NCBI RefSeq assembly: GCF_964656455.1
Contig: NC_135722.1
Coordinates: 51,540,628-51,604,627, forward strand
DNA from: Halichoerus grypus
Lineage: Eukaryota > Chordata > Mammalia > Carnivora > Phocidae
Length of the DNA: 64,000 nt
Direction of reading: 5' to 3'
A program made the position numbers and the translations under genes. The notes beneath the pieces were generated by a model that saw only the letters and a list, made by a program, of their open reading frames with translations, made no database searches and had not been told where the DNA came from. Positions 61,690 to 64,000 of this stretch are shown here, piece by piece; within the stretch, counting starts at the first letter, position 1; each line of letters opens with the position of its first letter.

Positions 61690-62100
61690 TCATCGCCATC
61701 CTATTACCACCTCCCCTGCTTCTCCACCCTGGAAGGGATCCACTCCTGTGGTGCCCTCTCCTCTAGAACCTTCAGAGCCCCTCTCTGTCTAAAGGACAAA
61801 GTCCAAGCATCTTGATCTGGCCCCAGTGCACTAATGCCAAATCTTTTGTTCATTACTCTTCAAGATAAATCTGCTGTGTAGATGCTTCACCTGAACAAGT
61901 TCACTTAACAGCCTGACACACATTTTTCTGTTTCCCGGTGTTTGGGATATAACACACCCCTTCACACCCAACTGTACCCACCTACAGGCCCTCCATAAAA
62001 CTTTCTTATACTTTGGGGCTCAGATACCATTTTATTTCTCTGACTGCTTCAACCAGAGATTCTCTTCTCTGAGCTCTGGTAGTCCTTGTTATCTGTACCT
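61690..62100 (+). repeat. L2 3' region
   Basis: CTGTCTAAAGGACAAAGTCC, TGATCTGGCCCCAGTGCACT and a pyrimidine-rich run down to TTCTTATACTTTGGGGCTCA. Confidence 0.6.
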
Positions 62101-62149
62101 CTGACTGAACACTTGTCAAATACTGTCTTGGTCAAGTCTTCAATCTTTA

Positions 62150-62375
62150 TTATTATTATTAATTAATTTTCTTGCTAGTACCTTACACATTTGCAATACA
62201 CCTTGTATTTTCTCAAGTGCTTTCATAAGTACTTCAATTTGATCTTTATAATAAGCCAATGGTGTAGGAAATATTCTTCCCTATAGATGCAAAAATCAAG
62301 TCTCAGAGAAAGAAAGAGAAATGCCCAAAGTCACACAGTTTGGTGATGGCTAAGCCACTCCTCTGACTCTAAATA
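62150..62375 (-). repeat. MIR, antisense, after a (TTA)n run
   Basis: Begins with (TTA)n, then TTTGATCTTTATAATAAGCC, AGTCTCAGAGAAAGAAAGAG and CCCAAAGTCACACAGTTTGG. Confidence 0.75.
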
Positions 62376-62585
62376 TAATGTTTGGCTCTCTACAGACAAC
62401 AGTTTGCTACCACTGAAAAGCATTTGGAAGGCCATGTCAAAGAGTCTGAATAAAGTTCCACAAGAGTATGATGAGGATAATGATGATGATAGAAAGACAG
62501 AAATTTACATTAGTGGAATTCCTTCTATATTCTAGGTTTTAGGTTAGGGACAAATATGCTATCTCTAACTCTTCTGATAACCTTT

Positions 62586-62635
62586 ATTTTATTTATTTAT
62601 TTTATTATTATGTTCAGTTAGCTCCGGGAAACAAA
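62586..62635 (-). mobile_element. Ultra-short insertion with an L1-like tail
   Basis: A 50-bp insert begins with a T-rich tail, ATTTTATTTATTTATTTTAT, then TATTATGTTCAGTTAG, which resembles the antisense very 3' end of carnivore L1s. The perfect 12-bp duplication CTGATAACCTTT flanks it (62574-62585, 62636-62647). It seems to be an L1 insertion truncated almost to its tail. The last 12 or so bases (CTCCGGGAAACAA) are unexplained. Confidence 0.75.
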
Positions 62636-62869
62636 CTGATAACCTTTCTAAGTAAGGAGACAGAGGCTCTGAGAGGTGCAGAAAATCGCTGCAGGTGTCA
62701 CAGCTACTATGTGTTCTGTACGACCTATAATACCATGGCATGAGCACATAACCTCGCGAGGAGTGAAGCTTAAAGTGGCAAAATAAGGTCTCTTCCGGGG
62801 AGAAGGCCCAGATGAGTTTTTAAAAGCAGCTCAAGCCCATGGCCAGAACTAACATCTGTAGTCTAGATC

Positions 62870-63005
62870 ATGCGACTCAAAGACTGGAGAGCTGTGAGAA
62901 ATGCAAAATCTTAGTTCCCACTCCAGAGCCACTGAATCAGAATCTCTGGGGGTGGGGCCCAGGAATCCGTGTTTTAATAAGCTCTTAAGGTGATTCTTAT
63001 GTCCT
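62870..63005. mobile_element. MER5-like hAT DNA transposon remnant
   Basis: ATCTTAGTTCCCACTCCAG, ACTGAATCAGAATCTCTGGG, GGTGGGGCCCAGGAATCC and TTAATAAGCTCTTAAGGTGA. It lies about 190 bp from the CLPB cassette exon on the donor side. Confidence 0.8.
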
Positions 63006-63197
63006 TGGGAGCATAATTACTTTCATCTAAATTTATGCTCTCCAAGGGCATACATTCTCTCTGCTGTCCCTAGGTAGGGCTGGGCACACGGTGGGTGCTG
63101 AGCAGTTAACTTATACTGAATAGATGAACCAGGATGAGATGACTCCCTGGCATGTCCTAGGGAAGGGGAGAAATATTATAGAGAGCCATTCCATTAC

Positions 63198-63287
63198 CGC
63201 CAGTGGGAACTCCTAGCCATCTCCTGAACTCCAGGGCACTTGTCCACTGGTTTGTGATGCGCCAGCTTGCACCGTCCTGTCCCCCAT
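63198..63287 (-). CDS. CLPB: CLPB alternatively spliced cassette exon (30 codons)
   Basis: This 90-bp exon has a good acceptor (CTTCAG, with a branch-like CTGAC about 24 bases upstream) and a donor GCG|GTAATG. It is phase 1 at both ends, so inclusion or skipping keeps the frame. It encodes a segment beginning GGQDGAS and containing [15 protein letters not shown]. This matches the 30 residues present in the long human CLPB isoform and absent from the short one, between ankyrin repeats 2 and 3. Compared with the human protein as I remember it, there are changes after GAS (WRIT here, RHIT in human) and near the end (GVPTG for GLPAG). The donor has T instead of G at +5, which fits a weakly used cassette. 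It joins the next exon through a split Val codon. Confidence 0.93.
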
Positions 63288-64000
63288 CTGAAGACACAGA
63301 GATGGGGAGGTCAGCTGGAGCAGGCCAGGACCCACAGCCCCTGGAGCTGTGGGAAGGGGACTGCCCAGACTGTTGGGGTTGGCCTTGGGAGGTAGAGCCT
63401 GGCAAGTCAGGCCCTCTAGCCCCAGAAGGTTCCTATGCCAACCCAGCTTCTACACGACTCATCTTTATTCAGCCACCACTTGGAGCTGAGAAGAGAAGCT
63501 GATTTATATCCTGTTCTCACCATGTTTCTGCCGTGTTTTATTGTTTTAATTGTACGTATGAGAGGCACTCAGAGCGCTCGCTTGCGTTTCTGACAGCCCC
63601 AGACACCCAATGTTTATAACAGTTACTTACAAGCAGCCTGCGGCATCCCTGGCTGGGCAACTTGTTTACTGTTACCATTCATTTATTGTCTCCTCCACCT
63701 GAGGATTGGGACCCACCACCCATCCGCCAGCCACAAGTGGAACTCTCCTGGAGTGGGCATGGATGGGGATCAAGGCACTGAATGGAATGTGGTCAAGATC
63801 AGGGAGTGACTTGGTAGAGAAGCAGCAGTGATCTCCACGCTCCCCTCTCCACATGTGTCCCCTCTATGTGCCTTTGCTCAAGCTGTGCCCCCGCTTAGAA
63901 TAGCTTTTCTTTTCTCACTTTCTTTCTGGCCTCCGAAACTCAGCTCAAATCCCACTTATAAGTACATCACTTGTTCCAATGGTGAGCCTAGGGCTTCTAG
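63288..64000 (-). other. CLPB: CLPB intron upstream of the cassette exon (partial)
   Basis: This intron continues off the right end of the window. The first 40 bases next to the exon carry the acceptor pyrimidine tract and a branch-like CTGAC. The block 63490-63700 is unique and AT-rich, with TTTATTG and TAAT-like words, and may be a conserved noncoding element. From about 63820 the sequence resembles an L2 3' region (a CTTTGCTCAAGCTG-type phrase). No further exon is visible. Confidence 0.75.
63490..63700. other. Unique AT-rich block, candidate conserved noncoding element
   Basis: Repeat-free sequence with CCGTGTTTTATTGTTTTAAT, TTGTACGTATGAGAGGC, CACCCAATGTTTATAACAG and CATTCATTTATTG (forkhead- and homeodomain-like words). 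It lies about 200 bp upstream of the CLPB cassette exon on the gene's strand. A splicing or enhancer role is speculative. Confidence 0.35.

Overview
This is mammalian nuclear DNA, most likely from a caniform carnivore outside the dog family (bear, panda, seal or mustelid type). About twenty-five copies of the carnivore tRNA-derived SINE (CAN-SINE) are present on both strands, many with target-site duplications. Their head and body fit the bear/pinniped/mustelid subfamilies better than the canid SINEC_Cf form. The species call is inference.

The only gene I can support is CLPB (Skd3), the mitochondrial ankyrin-repeat AAA+ disaggregase, on the minus strand. The window is an internal piece of it with four coding exons: a 90-bp cassette exon (63198-63287), an ankyrin exon (47892-48020), a second ankyrin exon (17383-17480) and the linker/AAA+ entry exon (4975-5089). 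All splice sites are GT-AG, and the exon phases join without a break. The introns are 15.2, 30.4 and 12.3 kb, and flanking introns run off both ends. The cassette encodes the 30 residues that differ between the two known human isoforms, and it has a weak 5' splice site.

Two processed retrocopies lie in the introns, both antisense to CLPB. One is RPL23A (15906-16388), killed by three in-frame stops. The other is HNRNPA1 (56963-58331), nearly intact, with a poly(A) tail, a 12-bp target-site duplication and one 1-nt deletion near its C-terminus. The HNRNPA1 copy and two SINEs sit inside an old L1.

The rest is intron: CAN-SINEs, old L1, L2 and MIR fragments, MER5-like and other DNA transposons, LTR remnants, microsatellites, and some unique stretches that could be conserved noncoding elements. 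No RNA gene, CRISPR array, intact autonomous transposon or undescribed multi-gene system is visible. The best leads are the cassette exon, the HNRNPA1 retrocopy, the nested insertions and the candidate regulatory blocks.
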